DNA of 64,000 bases from Brettanomyces bruxellensis (GCF_011074885.1 NC_054690.1:5001-69000), one strand, 5' to 3'; shown: positions 34,168 through 45,274, counted from the stretch's first letter. Program-made: numbers and translations. Notes: generated by a model not told the origin, from the letters alone.

Positions 34168-35943
34168 CTAGTTAACTGGTGTAGCTTCAGCCTTTTCAAT
34201 ATCAGACCTATTATCATAATCAGAACTTTCATTATTAAGATTACCAAGCTCATTAAGCTTATCCTTGTCGAATTGTTGAAGCATCTTAGCGTTGTTAAAT
34301 GGATCAACATCAGTACCCTTGAACTTTCTTGCTGAAACGTGCTCCTCAAACAATTGGTCGATATCGGCAAATGTTCTGCCTTTAGTCTCTGGAAGATCCC
34401 AGATAGACCATGCTAACCATAGTGTTGCAGAAACTGCCCAGAAAATACCACTCTTAGCACCCCAGTTCCACTGTGTAGAATTCAACTGGTATGGTGTGAT
34501 AACAGCATTGAAAATACCACCAATATTATAAAGGTTTCTGGCAATAACAACGGTCTTGGTTCTGACTTTACCCGATGGAATTTCTGTGACAATACAGTAA
34601 GTAACAGGTCCGACAGTACTATCATAAACAACAGTGTAAGCCAATAAAAGAGAACCAACAGCCCATCCTATTGCAGAACTCTGATGGACAAAGCCAAGAA
34701 TTCCAACAACCCATAAGAGAATTGCTTGTCCAAGCATACCCCAAATATAAATCGATGCACGTCCAACAGAATTCGACAAAATCCAGGAAATGACCGCACC
34801 AGCAATACCAAGGCAGTACATAATAATACTGAAGTCAAATGAGAAAGAGGTAGACAATCCTGCTTTCTCATAGAAGTAGGTAGAATATCCCATTAATGTC
34901 GAACCAGTCACACTTTGTCCAATCCAGACCATACTGGCGATTCTGGTTCTTCTCCAGTTCTTCTTGTTGAAGCATTCCCAGTACGTTCCAATATCTCCTT
35001 TAGCCTGTTCCTTATCACCAGTGAACTTCATTCTTTTGATCATTGTATCAACAACAACTTCCTTCTGATCATGATCCTTGATAGAAAGAAGTCTTCTCAA
35101 ACTGTTTGCTGCCTGCGTAAATCTATTCTTCTTCACCAACCACCATGGAGATTCTGGTGCCAAGAAAATACCAATAGAAATAGGAACAGGCCAAATCCAC
35201 ATGAGACCAAATGGAAGTCTCCATCCCATATTACTGTGCTCCAATCTTTCCTGAGAGTTCTTCATAATACCAGAGGCAAACAACTGACCAAACACCCAGC
35301 AGACATTCACATAACTGGTAAGATAATATCTCAAAGCTAATGGGCAAACCTCAGAGGCGTAAGAAACGGCTAACGTTTGGAAGAATCCCCATGGAATACC
35401 ACAGAGAATCTGTCCAACGGCAATCATTGCAATATTTCTTGCAAAGAAGATGATGAAGGTAAAGGCGGCAAGGAAAAACATGGAACCAATCAAAGTATAT
35501 CTATAACCAAACTTGTCTGCAAACCAACCAGACATCTGCAAACCAATAATCTCACCACAGTTAACACACATACTCAAACCAATTTGCCATTTGGCACTAA
35601 TCTCCCAAACCTTAGAACCTGTGTCATAAGTTCCAAACCGTTCGCAGAAAATTGGAAGAGCATACATAGCGTTCAACAAGCAGGTATCGTAACCCTCCAT
35701 AATAAGTCCAGTAGAAAGAACGACTGACCAAACCGCACATTTAGGATATGCTTTGATGGCAGCCTTGAATCCCATCTCTTTCTCTTGTTTTTCACCTTCC
35801 TTCACTTCATCGGAAGCACCAAGGAAACGAGTAATGATTTCGTCATCGACATCATTTGGTGCAGCGTTTTCGATATGCTCGTTATCTGCTTTTGGTAGTT
35901 CAAGCTGCGAATTCGAGCTATTGTTATCTTCAATCTTACTCAT
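34168..35943 (-). CDS. Maltose (alpha-glucoside):H+ symporter, permease T2
   Basis: The 591-residue paralogue of T1 starts at the ATG at 35943. It has the same landmarks: MEGYDTCLLN, CGEIIGLQMSGW, PESPWWLVKKNR, VRTKTVVIARN and DLPETKGRTFADID. The C-terminal half is the most diverged of the four in helices 8-10 (WGMLGQAILLWVVGILGF, LLLAYTVVYD). The tail ends SDIEKAEATPVN. The middle of the gene is identical to T1 over 437 bp, a sign of gene conversion. It is divergent from the maltase gene with 2 kb between, the arrangement of the S. cerevisiae MALx1-MALx2 pair, so the two are probably co-induced by maltose. Confidence 0.93.
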   Translation of the reverse strand: MSKIEDNNSSNSQLELPKADNEHIENAAPNDVDDEIITRFLGASDEVKEGEKQEKEMGFKAAIKAYPKCAVWSVVLSTGLIMEGYDTCLLNAMYALPIFCERFGTYDTGSKVWEISAKWQIGLSMCVNCGEIIGLQMSGWFADKFGYRYTLIGSMFFLAAFTFIIFFARNIAMIAVGQILCGIPWGFFQTLAVSYASEVCPLALRYYLTSYVNVCWVFGQLFASGIMKNSQERLEHSNMGWRLPFGLMWIWPVPISIGIFLAPESPWWLVKKNRFTQAANSLRRLLSIKDHDQKEVVVDTMIKRMKFTGDKEQAKGDIGTYWECFNKKNWRRTRIASMVWIGQSVTGSTLMGYSTYFYEKAGLSTSFSFDFSIIMYCLGIAGAVISWILSNSVGRASIYIWGMLGQAILLWVVGILGFVHQSSAIGWAVGSLLLAYTVVYDSTVGPVTYCIVTEIPSGKVRTKTVVIARNLYNIGGIFNAVITPYQLNSTQWNWGAKSGIFWAVSATLWLAWSIWDLPETKGRTFADIDQLFEEHVSARKFKGTDVDPFNNAKMLQQFDKDKLNELGNLNNESSDYDNRSDIEKAEATPVN

Positions 35944-36041
35944 ATTTTATTTCACTTCACTCTGCAGAAACGAACAAAATAAAATTCTACACTTAAACAG
36001 AACATCATGAGGTCTGCCATTATGATGTCCTTAAGCTCTCG

Positions 36042-36048
36042 TTATATA
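36042..36048 (-). promoter_or_regulatory. TATA box of permease T2
   Basis: The minus strand reads TATATAA, about 100 bp upstream of the ATG at 35943, the same distance as in the other permease genes. Confidence 0.5.
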
Positions 36049-36514
36049 GTAATCCTGGCTTCTCTTTCCTCTTCCATTTCAAAATTTGTGGAGTAAGAAT
36101 AAACTTCAGGAAGTTTACGGAATTTAGTGTTGTCCAGAATCACAGACTCCTCTATCTGAATAGATAGATCTGGTTGCAAGCAAACTTTTAGACAATAACA
36201 ATACATGTCGTTTTTATAATTTGTTCGTTTTCTTTGTCTCAGATCTTCTTTGGCACAATGCAATGCTTTTGACACAAAAATCATCGAGGGTGGTGCTGTA
36301 AATCCGTACGCTACAGAAAAATAAGTTTTTTTGGAGACTCAGAGCACAATAAATTAGTTTTGTGCCAGTCTTAGTTGACCATTTGAATATATTCTTTAAA
36401 TCAAAGAGAATTGTTCAAAATTTGATCCATTTAAAAGTTACCTGAGTAAAGACAATGCTCTTGCCCTTAACAATTTCCTAATGCAGAACCCAAATTTAAT
36501 TGTCACTTTACAAT

Positions 36515-36525
36515 TTATAGCGGGG
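36515..36525 (+). promoter_or_regulatory. Mig1-type site TTATAGCGGGG upstream of T2
   Basis: It fits the yeast Mig1 consensus (five A/T bases, then (G/C)(C/T)GGGG) exactly and lies about 575 bp upstream of T2. The following GAATTAACCTCCG resembles GAATAAACATCCG next to the T1 site. The same TTATAGCGGGG lies upstream of T4. Confidence 0.5.
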
Positions 36526-37827
36526 AATTAACCTCCGGTATAGGATCTAAATTAAAAGCATTCATGAGATTTATCTTTAAATTTTATGATTGTTCTTATT
36601 TTATGCGGGTTGCATTCATCTTCCCTTGAGAACATTTTTTACGTAAATGAATTATAACAAAGCTTTCCGTCATCTAAAAAAAAAAAAAAAAAAAGTGGTT
36701 CGCATTGTACGTAACCATACACTTTCTTTTTAACAATCGACAAGGGCTTTGTTTGAAAGATTCACTTGTAAATGTTTTGTTCTCTTGCTGCCTAATGCAG
36801 GGTAAACAGCTTTGGGTGGATCCTTCCAAAAATATGTAGCTTATCTCAATGGTATTGGAGCGCAAAGTCTTGCTGAACTTCTTTACTTTGAATGACATAA
36901 TTGATATTACAGTAAAGCGGGATCTGAATCATCTTTTTCTTGACTATTATTATTTTCAAATCATTATTAGTAGGTTTTTTTACTTTGGAGGTTTAGGCAA
37001 AAGAATCAATACCTAAAATTAAGGTTCAGGGGTAGTAGTTTTAACTTACTTTCTAGCAATAAAAATTAGAGAAAATTTTAGATAAATCTAATGAAAAAAA
37101 AAAAAGACTTTAGTCAGTGGAATAGAATTTAATGAAGAAAAGAGAGAAGGCAACCAAAAGAGCAGGCTTCTATTGTTCGTGAAAAAAAAAATCCCACCAC
37201 TCTCCGAAATTTCTCAAATGTGAGATCCTCAAGCTTACAAAGTTTTATTGTTCTTGAATTCCCCACCCAATACATTTCTTTCCCCACAGAAAAAGATTGT
37301 TGAGCAAATTGCAGGATGGGTAACAATGCAATTCACAAAATTTAAAAATTTGCTTACACAATGGCAATCCATATTTTGGTTGTAAAGCCAGTCTATTGTT
37401 TAATCACAATAAATTTCTGTTATTAGTTTTTAAACCAGTCACAGCTTTTTTTTCTTTCAAATTACAAATCTAATATCACAGATTATGTTCTTCGTTGTTT
37501 TCCTTTCCAAAAATTTCCCGAATTCCCCGTGTTTACAAACACGACTGCAAAAAAGGTTATTGTTTTCCCCACCTCATCTTAGAGAATTTCAATTCCCCAT
37601 ATGACCCTTAAGGGTTTCGGAATACACTTGTCCTCTTTTTAATATGATTACTATACGATAGACATTCCTTCGGAACGTCAGATTTGGCTTTGTTTTCTGA
37701 ATAGGGGCCGTTAAAATCTGGGGTCTAAACGTCTTCAGTGGCGAAGTCCCCACGCTTCGGTTCTTTATCAGATTACTTCTCTATTTAATTCTTGTTAAGT
37801 TTTCCTGAACCCCGCTCTGAAACTAGG

Positions 37828-37835
37828 TATATAAA
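37828..37835 (+). promoter_or_regulatory. TATA box of the maltase gene
   Basis: TATATAAA lies 134 bp upstream of the ATG at 37962, a typical position for an inducible yeast gene. Confidence 0.6.
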
Positions 37836-37961
37836 TCGTGAATTCATCCGCAATCGACAGTGCATTTTTTCATACTGTTGACCCAAAGCACTAGAGCACA
37901 AACAAGCAATTTTTGTTCGATATATAAAGCTTCAAAAGTTGAATTATCATTCGATTTTACA

Positions 37962-39722
37962 ATGTCATCAGAATTAGCAAAGCACCCTGAAACAAAACCA
38001 CAATGGTGGAAAGAGGCCACTTTCTATCAGATTTACCCGGCCTCCTTCAAGGATTCGAATAACGATGGATGGGGAGATATTAACGGTATCAGATCCAAAC
38101 TTTCTTACTTGAAGAGTCTTGGCGTTACAGCAGTCTGGATCTCTCCATTCTACGACTCTCCTCAAAAGGATATGGGATATGATATTAGAGATTATGACAA
38201 GGTCTGGCCAACATATGGAACAAATGACGAAATTTTCCAGTTGATCAACGAGGCTCACAAACTTGATATTAAGATTGTGGTTGACTTGGTTATCAATCAT
38301 TGCTCAGACGAACACAAATGGTTTGAAGAGTCCAGGGCAAGCCTCGACAATCCTAAGAGAGATTGGTTTTACTGGAGGAAGCCAAAGGGCTACACGAAGG
38401 AAGGCAAACCAATCGCTCCAAATAACTGGAGATCATGCTTTGGTGGATCTGCATGGCAATATGATGAAAGAACCAAGGAGTTTTATTTGCATCTATTTGC
38501 AGTTGGACAGCCAGACCTAAACTGGGAGAATCCTGTTTGCAGGGCTGCCGTGTTTGAAGATTCCATGGGATTCTGGTTAAGAAATGGTGTTGATGGCTTC
38601 AGAATCGATACCGCCTTTCTTTATTCCAAGGATACCACATTCCCTGATGCTCCTGTTACCAATCCAAAGGATGACTTCCAGGATCCAGGCAACCTCGTTT
38701 CAAATGGTCCTAGAATTCACGAGTTCCATAAGTTGATGAACCACTTCATGCTTTCTCAGATTGATGATAAAAGAACGATCATGACCGTCGGAGAAGTTGG
38801 TCATGCAGGTAATGATGCAAGGTTATCGTATACCAGTGCTAAATCCCACGAATTATCCGAGATCTTTACGTTTAAGCACACGGACATTGGAACGTCGGAG
38901 AAATTCAGATATAACTTGGCTCCATTCACTTTGAAGGACTGGAAATTGGCTGTCGCCGACTCTTTCCGCTGGATTAATGGTACCGATTCATGGTCGACCA
39001 TATATTTCGAAAACCACGATCAGGCTAGGTCTGTTTCTAGATTTACTGATGATTCGCCAGAGTCTCGTGTTCCTGCGGCTAAGATGCTTGCTTCCCTTCA
39101 AATCTGTATGACAGGTACCATGTATGTCTATCAGGGTCAGGAATTGGGCTGCATCAACCTGAAGAATACCCCACTTAAGGATTATGAAGATGTCGAAGTT
39201 AGAACAAACTATAAGGTTATTTCAGAAAAGTTTGGAAAAGACTCTCAAGAAGTCAAGGAATTCGCGAAGGCTGTGGCCGTCATGTCGAGAGATCATGCAA
39301 GAACTCCATATCCATGGAGTTCTAAGGGACCAAATGCTGGATTTAATGACTCTGCCAAGCCATGGTTTAAGGTCAACGAGGCATATAAAGACGGTATTAA
39401 TGAGGAGGATGAAGAGAAAGATCCAAAATCTGTTCTTAATTTCTGGAGAAAGGCTATTAAAACTAGAAAGGAAAATAAGAATATTCTGGTTTATGGTTAC
39501 AACTTTGAGTTCTATGAGCTTGACAATAACAAAATCTTTGCTTTCACCAAGGAGTATGATGATCAGAAGCTTTTTGCTATTTTCAATTTCACTAAAGAAG
39601 ATGTTTCCTTCCAGTTCCCAGATTCCAAGAAATACACTTTGTTCTTCGGTACGCATGATAATGCCGATGGCTCTGTCACAACCTTGAAACCATGGGAAGG
39701 CCGCCTTTACCACGTTGAGTAA
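37962..39722 (+). CDS. MAL12: Maltase (alpha-glucosidase, GH13 subfamily), cytosolic
   Basis: The 586-residue protein aligns along its full length with yeast Mal12/Mal32 and Ogataea Mal1 maltases. The longer open frame begins at a GTG; the first ATG at 37962 gives the family N-terminus ([15 protein letters not shown], 15-29). GH13 motifs are DLVINHC (108-114), [13 protein letters not shown] with nucleophile Asp216 (212-224), TVGEVGHAG with acid/base Glu278, and FENHDQAR with Asp353. Thr217, right after the nucleophile, is the residue linked to maltose rather than isomaltose preference in yeast enzymes (Val in isomaltases). There is no signal peptide, so it hydrolyses sugars brought in by the flanking permeases. 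The symbol is by homology. Regulation is probably maltose induction and glucose repression. Confidence 0.95.
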   Translation: MSSELAKHPETKPQWWKEATFYQIYPASFKDSNNDGWGDINGIRSKLSYLKSLGVTAVWISPFYDSPQKDMGYDIRDYDKVWPTYGTNDEIFQLINEAHKLDIKIVVDLVINHCSDEHKWFEESRASLDNPKRDWFYWRKPKGYTKEGKPIAPNNWRSCFGGSAWQYDERTKEFYLHLFAVGQPDLNWENPVCRAAVFEDSMGFWLRNGVDGFRIDTAFLYSKDTTFPDAPVTNPKDDFQDPGNLVSNGPRIHEFHKLMNHFMLSQIDDKRTIMTVGEVGHAGNDARLSYTSAKSHELSEIFTFKHTDIGTSEKFRYNLAPFTLKDWKLAVADSFRWINGTDSWSTIYFENHDQARSVSRFTDDSPESRVPAAKMLASLQICMTGTMYVYQGQELGCINLKNTPLKDYEDVEVRTNYKVISEKFGKDSQEVKEFAKAVAVMSRDHARTPYPWSSKGPNAGFNDSAKPWFKVNEAYKDGINEEDEEKDPKSVLNFWRKAIKTRKENKNILVYGYNFEFYELDNNKIFAFTKEYDDQKLFAIFNFTKEDVSFQFPDSKKYTLFFGTHDNADGSVTTLKPWEGRLYHVE

Positions 39723-39965
39723 ATTTGACATTTCTTTCTTGGCTTAATACCTACTTACATGCTTTAATGTGATGATATAGTTTTTGAATTTTCTTTGTTT
39801 TATATATATATTTCTATGTTTTAAATTGATTTCCTTCGACGATGTTGAACCTATGAGTTAAGTATTTAAGTATGTGAAAAATTTTCAAGTTCGCGCGCGG
39901 TATTCAGCAAGGCGACGAAAATTGAACCAATATTGTGTAGACATAAATGGTTTTTAGGAAGTAAC

Positions 39966-40229
39966 TGTAATGGATAGGTCGACAGTTGTCGCGTCTACAT
40001 AAAACCCCCCTGCCTTGTTTATAGTAAGAAAAACCTCGCTCATATGGAGTAAAGGTATTTAAGCGTGCACATTTTCCCTTTTTATTAAGTTCATTTTACC
40101 TTCTTCCTTAGTGTTTTTTACGTTTATACTTTTTTTTTCTTTAGCCTTAAAAATACTCAATACTAGTCATAACACAAACTTCATAAAGTAATGGGCGTCA
40201 CACTTAAACCAATTAACTAAAATATTAAA
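39966..40229 (+). mobile_element. 261-bp LTR-like element, copy 6
   Basis: It starts TGTAATGGATAGGTCGACAG and ends TTAACTAAAATATTAAA, where the final TATTACA is altered. The inner blocks CGCGTCTACATAAA, TAAAGGTATTTAAGCGTGC and ACTTCATAAAGTAATGGGCG are well conserved. It lies 243 bp downstream of the maltase stop. Confidence 0.8.
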
Positions 40230-41040
40230 ATATGAATCAAATTAATGTTCAAACAGATATCAGGAATAATTCGCGGGGAAATTATTTCTGCGAAATAAAA
40301 TTCTCCCCAATCTACTTTCGGATGAGAATGACCTATTTATTCCACTTCTGCGGAAAAATGTCTCTTATTTGTATGCACCACATTTTCCTTTATTTACCAT
40401 GTGTCTCTTAAAAGGGAGGACGACTTTATCGTGTAATATTCAATACATATTGATCAAAGAAATCCATCTTGAAGTGAACCTTCAGCTGAAACCTAGAGAA
40501 ACGTTCGGGTTCTCCATGAAATCCAAACGTGTTCGTAAGGACCCTATTTTGTTATGGGGGTCATTCTATGCAACAGAAGTCTTTTCTATACCCGAACTTT
40601 ATGGCCAATCTCGTTCATAACCTTGACATCTGCGCCCTCGGTAGTGCTATCACACAGGGATATATGAACAGTTATGCAGATACCTATGCCACACGAGGTT
40701 TATACACTTTGACATTAATTATTCACTTTTCTAAATAACAAATAAAATTAGCTAACTACTGTTCATAAAACATAACTTTTTATAAAATGATAATAATATT
40801 CTTAGCAATAAAAGGGGATTAACTGACTGACTTCGCGTCCATATCGAGAGATACGAAAAGATCTCGAAACCTCTTTTTATTTGGCGAGAATCAGTCAATT
40901 TCTTTATACAATATGACGTATGTCAGGACTCAGAACAAAAAGAAAAATTATTTTAAATGGATAGGTGGCTGGATTCACAGACAAGTAAGTTCTGCTGCAT
41001 TTTATTGAATACCACCAGAAGACACGTATGTTCGCATGAA

Positions 41041-41554
41041 AGATATGTTGGAATATTTCACCATCAGCGGAATATTACAAAGACAATTGTTGTTAACCGT
41101 ACGACCTCGGGAAATTTTCTCTTTATTTACATCCTTGGACCAATTATATTTAAGGATTACTTTATCTTTTATTACTTTTATTGTATTTCACTGGTGTTAA
41201 AGCCATGCGAATTGCCCTTACTACTTTTTATATTACTTTGAACGGGTCATTGCCCATATTTGGGATATGTGGCCTCTCCCCGAGTAAGAATATATAAGGG
41301 GTCTAGCAACACCCCTTGTATTTTCTCACTCTATTATTATTTTGTTACTATTTTACCTCTTTCTTTAGAGACTATCACCGCTATATATCTTAATATAAGC
41401 TAGTATTCTATCAATATGCCTTCCAATCCTTCGGATAACTTATAATATACCCCAAAAGGCGGTAATACTACTGCCGAAACAGGTCAGGCTCCCTTTTTAG
41501 AGCCAAATACGAGTTATTCGGATTCCTCCGCGAATTCTATAACTCAACAAGATA
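41041..41554 (+). mobile_element. Ty1/copia-like solo LTR A (504 bp) with AGATA target duplication
   Basis: The LTR runs from 41046 (TGTTGGAATATTTCACCATC) to 41549 (TCTATAACTCAACA) and is flanked on both sides by AGATA (41041-41045, 41550-41554). TGTTGGAATA is also how Ty1 LTRs begin. It holds a TATATAAG at 41291 and, as in Ty1, the start of Gag: an ATG at 41416, here interrupted by a TAA at codon 10. No internal retrotransposon sequence remains. It is about 80 percent similar by eye to LTR B, which lies beyond T3 in the opposite orientation. Confidence 0.9.
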
Positions 41555-42375
41555 ATATTTGTGTACTATGTATTTATTTGGTAAAGCTGCGAGAATTCAT
41601 TGATTTCCGAGATTCCCCCCAAAAAATCACAAAAAAATTAAACTGCATTGTTTACAATCGGATACATTGTTCCGGGCGTGAGGTCGCGGAGATACATAAC
41701 ATAATACTGTGAATGCGTGTTTCAAATTCGACGAAAATTTTATTCGGCTTTTTATGAAAATCTTTCTAAAATACGTATTCAGAGGTTATAGTGAAGTGAT
41801 AAACAACTTATACTTTGGCAAATATGTATCTCAAATGGGTGCATATGCAAAGTCTAGAAACTGCAATACTAAGTAAGGCACACAAGGGGGGTAGGGGTGC
41901 AAAGAATATATGTGAGCCAATTTGGGCAAGAAATTGCAGCGAATCTTTTCAAACGGCTTATTCAATATTACCTATTGATGAATTCAAATAGAAAAAAACT
42001 TTTGTACGTTCCGAATATCGTGGGGAAAGGAGATGAATAGAATAACTAAGTTAATTTTAGATTCCAAACTCAGGAGGCATAAGCTATGGGGGGGGAAGGC
42101 ATCCTGCTGATCCTATGTCTTTCTGCTTCCATAACAGCTGGTATTTGTGAGGTATTTGAAAGTACATACTACGTGTAAATAATCCGGGACTTACTATTCT
42201 GCAATACGTAACAGAGGAAAAATGTTGATTCTCCTCATCGAAGCGAACTAACATGGATCACAGGAATCTTCGGATCTTTAATTTTATAATGACTTGAGAT
42301 TGGAACCGAACTCGGATATATTTATCACAATAGTTAACAAGAGTTATATGAAGCAATTATTAACGGATGTTCATT

Positions 42376-42381
42376 CCCCGC
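42376..42381 (-). promoter_or_regulatory. Mig1-like GCGGGG site upstream of T3
   Basis: The minus strand reads CAACGCGGGGAATGAACATC, about 560 bp upstream of the T3 ATG. It is the direct counterpart of the T1 site at 31901 within a shared upstream block of some 120 bp. Confidence 0.4.
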
Positions 42382-42798
42382 GTTGATTTATGTTCACAAA
42401 TAATGCAATTTGAGATCCTTTCCCCACAATGCTCGGGAGACAAAAAAGAAAAGTAGTTGTTGCGAGAAACACTTTAATAATAGGGAAAATATTCTTATTA
42501 GAACTTACGCAAACAAAATATAGTCATGACAATTTTTCCTTTGAGCAAAATTTATGGAAACAAAAACAATAGCATAGTCCCGAACAATAAAAAAAATTAT
42601 CCGAGTCAACAATTCTTTACTATGTTTAAATCTATTAATTTTTTTTTCCTCTTTTTTGCCTTTCATGTCCAAATTATCCCAATCGAAACCGGTGGGCAGC
42701 ATAATCTTCCACCGGAAAGATTGTATCTGGGTACAATCAAAAAAAGAAACAAACATGAATAACTTCAGATATGAATTTTTATGACCATGATTGTTTTA

Positions 42799-42811
42799 CC
42801 CCAGTGTGGGG
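42799..42811. promoter_or_regulatory. Palindrome CCCCAGTGTGGGG in the T3 promoter
   Basis: This is the inverse-complement copy of the element at 31484-31496, at the same distance from the gene start. Confidence 0.4.
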
Positions 42812-42837
42812 AAGCAACACACAGTCATTCAAAATAC

Positions 42838-42844
42838 TATAAAG
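42838..42844 (+). promoter_or_regulatory. TATA box of permease T3
   Basis: TATAAAG lies about 95 bp upstream of the ATG at 42939 and is identical in context to the T1 promoter. Confidence 0.55.
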
Positions 42845-42938
42845 CCAGACACTTCGCTCTCTGTCATGTAGCATTTATTTGAATCGCAAGCTCATTAGAA
42901 TAATATTTTGACTGTCAAACATATTAACAATTATTAGT

Positions 42939-44708
42939 ATGAATAAAATCGAAGATAACGATAGTTCTGCTTCGGAGCTGGATGTTCCCAAAGCAGATAA
43001 TGAACATATCGAAAATGCCGCACCAAATGATGTCGATGACGAGATCATTACTCGTTTCCTTGGTGCTTCTGATGAAGTGAAGGAAGGTGAAAAACAAGAG
43101 AAAGAGATGGGATTCAAGGCTGCCATCAAAGCATATCCCAAATGTGCAATCTGGTCTGTTATCCTTTCTAGTGGACTTATTATGGAGGGTTACGATACCT
43201 GCTTGTTGAACTCTATGTATGCTCTTCCAATTTTCTGCGAACGGTTTGGAACTTATGACACAGGTTCTAAGGTTTGGGAGATTAGTGCCAAATGGCAAAT
43301 TGGTTTGAGTATGTGTGTTAACTGTGGTGAGATTATTGGTTTGCAGATGTCTGGTTGGTTTGCAGACAAGTTTGGTTATAGATATACTTTGATTGGTTCC
43401 ATGTTTTTCCTTGCCGCCTTTACCTTTATCATCTTCTTCGCAAGAAATATTGCAATGATTGCCGTTGGACAGATTCTCTGTGGTATTCCATGGGGATTCT
43501 TCCAAACGTTAGCCGTTTCTTACGCCTCTGAGGTTTGCCCATTAGCTTTGAGATATTATCTTACCAGTTATGTGAATGTCTGCTGGGTGTTTGGTCAGTT
43601 GTTTGCCTCTGGTATTATGAAGAACTCCCAGGAAAGAATGGAACACAGTGATATGGGATGGAGACTTCCATTTGGTCTCATGTGGATCTGGCCTGTTCCT
43701 ATTTCTATTGGTATTTTCTTGGCACCAGAATCTCCATGGTGGTTGGTGAAGAAGAATAGACTTTCACAAGCAGCAAACAGTTTGAGAAGACTTCTTTCTA
43801 TCAAGGATCCTAATCAAAAGGAAATTGTTGTTGATACAATGGTTAAGAGAATGAAATTTACCGGTGATAAGGAACAGGCTAAAGGAGATATCGGAACGTA
43901 CTGGGAATGCTTCAACAAGAAGAACTGGAGGAGAACTAGAATCGCCAGTATGGTCTGGATTGGACAGAATCTTACTGGTTCGACATTGATGGGATATTCT
44001 ACCTATTTCTATGAGAAGGCAGGATTGTCAACATCTTTCTCATTTGACTTCAGTATTATTCAGTATTGTCTTGGTATCGTTGGTGCAGTTCTTTCATGGA
44101 TTATGTCCAATTCGATGGGCCGTGCAACAATTTACATTAGTGGAATGGCTATTCAGACCGTTCTTTTGTGGATCACAGGTATTCTTGGTTTCGTCCATCA
44201 GACAACTGCCATTGGATGGGCCGTTGGATCTTTATTATTGATTTTCACCTTGATATACGACAGTACTGTTGGACCTGTTACTTACTGTATTGTCCCTGAA
44301 ATTCCATCGGGTAAAGTTAGAACCAAGACTGTTGTTATTGCAAGAAACCTTTACAACATCGCAGGTATTTTCAATGCTGTCATCACTCCATACCAGTTAA
44401 ATTCTACACAGTGGGATTGGGGTGCTAAGAGTGGTATTTTCTGGGCCTGCTTTGCTACATTCTTTTTGGCATGGTCTATCTGGGATCTTCCCGAAACCAA
44501 GGGCAGAACATTTGCCGATATCGATCAGTTGTTTGAGGAGCACGTTTCAGCAAGAAAGTTCAAGAGTACTGTCGTTGATCCATTTAACAATGCTAAGATG
44601 CTTCAGCAATTTGACAAGACTAAACTTAATGAGCTTGCCAATATTAAGGCTGAAAACCAAATGGCCGAAAATGATTCAGATATTGAGAAGGCCAGTGTGG
44701 CTAACTAA
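42939..44708 (+). CDS. Maltose (alpha-glucoside):H+ symporter, permease T3
   Basis: The 589 residues are almost identical to T1. Differences seen are M for L in QERMEHSDMG, A for S in KEQAKGD, V for D in KSTVVD, L for I in AKMLQQ, and a different tail (NQMAENDSDIEKASVAN). All permease landmarks, including Glu83, Asp86, Glu131 and the VRTKTVVIARN block, are intact, so it should be functional. Very high nucleotide identity extends into the promoter, which points to recent duplication or ongoing conversion with T1. Solo LTRs A and B flank it at 1.4 and 0.6 kb. Confidence 0.93.
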   Translation: MNKIEDNDSSASELDVPKADNEHIENAAPNDVDDEIITRFLGASDEVKEGEKQEKEMGFKAAIKAYPKCAIWSVILSSGLIMEGYDTCLLNSMYALPIFCERFGTYDTGSKVWEISAKWQIGLSMCVNCGEIIGLQMSGWFADKFGYRYTLIGSMFFLAAFTFIIFFARNIAMIAVGQILCGIPWGFFQTLAVSYASEVCPLALRYYLTSYVNVCWVFGQLFASGIMKNSQERMEHSDMGWRLPFGLMWIWPVPISIGIFLAPESPWWLVKKNRLSQAANSLRRLLSIKDPNQKEIVVDTMVKRMKFTGDKEQAKGDIGTYWECFNKKNWRRTRIASMVWIGQNLTGSTLMGYSTYFYEKAGLSTSFSFDFSIIQYCLGIVGAVLSWIMSNSMGRATIYISGMAIQTVLLWITGILGFVHQTTAIGWAVGSLLLIFTLIYDSTVGPVTYCIVPEIPSGKVRTKTVVIARNLYNIAGIFNAVITPYQLNSTQWDWGAKSGIFWACFATFFLAWSIWDLPETKGRTFADIDQLFEEHVSARKFKSTVVDPFNNAKMLQQFDKTKLNELANIKAENQMAENDSDIEKASVAN

Positions 44709-45014
44709 GCTCGAAAATTAATTATACGCTTTTTCAGTTATTGGAGATGTTAATAATACATTTTATTGTATTTTATTTCATCTTTCTCCCTAATATTTTA
44801 TAATGATTATGATTGTTTTATAATGAATTTCATGTAACCTTGTTAAATAATGGATGATGCGCTTTGTGTCTACAAATATCTCGGGTAAAATTTCACTTTA
44901 TATGAATGGAGGCCCACAATTATTTACCAAATTAGTATTCGCTACATTAATGATTTGCTTTTGTACAAATGGGTTCCAATGGACGTTGCAACCCATATTA
45001 TAATATAAGCTGTG

Positions 45015-45274
45015 TGTAATAGATTTGTCGACAGTGGCCTCTATATATATATTCCCTGCCTTGTTTACACAAAGAAAACGTTACTCAGAGATAAAGGTAT
45101 TTGAGAATGTGCATCTTCCCCTTTTAATTTAGTTCATTGTGTTATATTCTTTAATTCTTTTGATTTTATATTTTTCCTTTCTTTAGCCTTAACAACTGTC
45201 AATATACTAGTTAACCAGGAATTTCATAAAGTAATCTGCGTGACACATAAAACCAAATCAACTTAAATATTACA
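45015..45274 (+). mobile_element. 261-bp LTR-like element, copy 7
   Basis: It starts TGTAATAGATTTGTCGACAG and ends AACTTAAATATTACA, 260 bp. The flanking pentamers CTGTG and CCGTA differ at two positions and may be a mutated target duplication. It is only 47 bp from solo LTR B. Confidence 0.8.

Larger units (their letters stand above)
35944..37961. promoter_or_regulatory. Divergent promoter region, permease T2 / maltase
   Basis: A 2-kb non-coding region separates the two divergent maltose genes. It contains a TATA box for each gene, a GCGGGG site on the T2 side, and many CCCC-core words on the maltase side (CCCCAC at 37261 and near 37284, 37567 and 37744; CCCCGT at 37525). These resemble glucose-repression (Mig1) or stress (Msn2) sites. 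A and T runs lie near 36678 and 37094. No gene is supported inside it. Confidence 0.6.
39723..42938. other. 3.2-kb intergenic region between maltase and permease T3
   Basis: It holds a 261-bp element (39966-40229), a Ty1/copia-type solo LTR (41046-41549) and the T3 promoter. The latter includes a block at 42350-42480 shared with T1. Short open frames at 40369-40738 resemble nothing known. No other gene is seen. Confidence 0.6.
42750..44610 (+). repeat. Right arm of the ~1.9-kb inverted duplication (T3 with promoter)
   Basis: This is the inverse counterpart of 29690-31570. It includes the TATAAAG box, the CCCC palindrome and nearly the whole permease. The arms are separated by about 11.2 kb containing T2 and the maltase. 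Confidence 0.8.

Noticed and set aside
39222..39731. A 169-codon frame antisense to the maltase, and a 167-codon plus frame in another phase
   Set aside because: Both overlap the highly conserved GH13 coding sequence and show no family similarity.
42924..43505. A 193-codon frame antisense to permease T3 (also antisense to T1, T2 and T4)
   Set aside because: It mirrors the conserved permease coding sequence, exists in every paralogue only because the sense strand is conserved, and has no independent signal.
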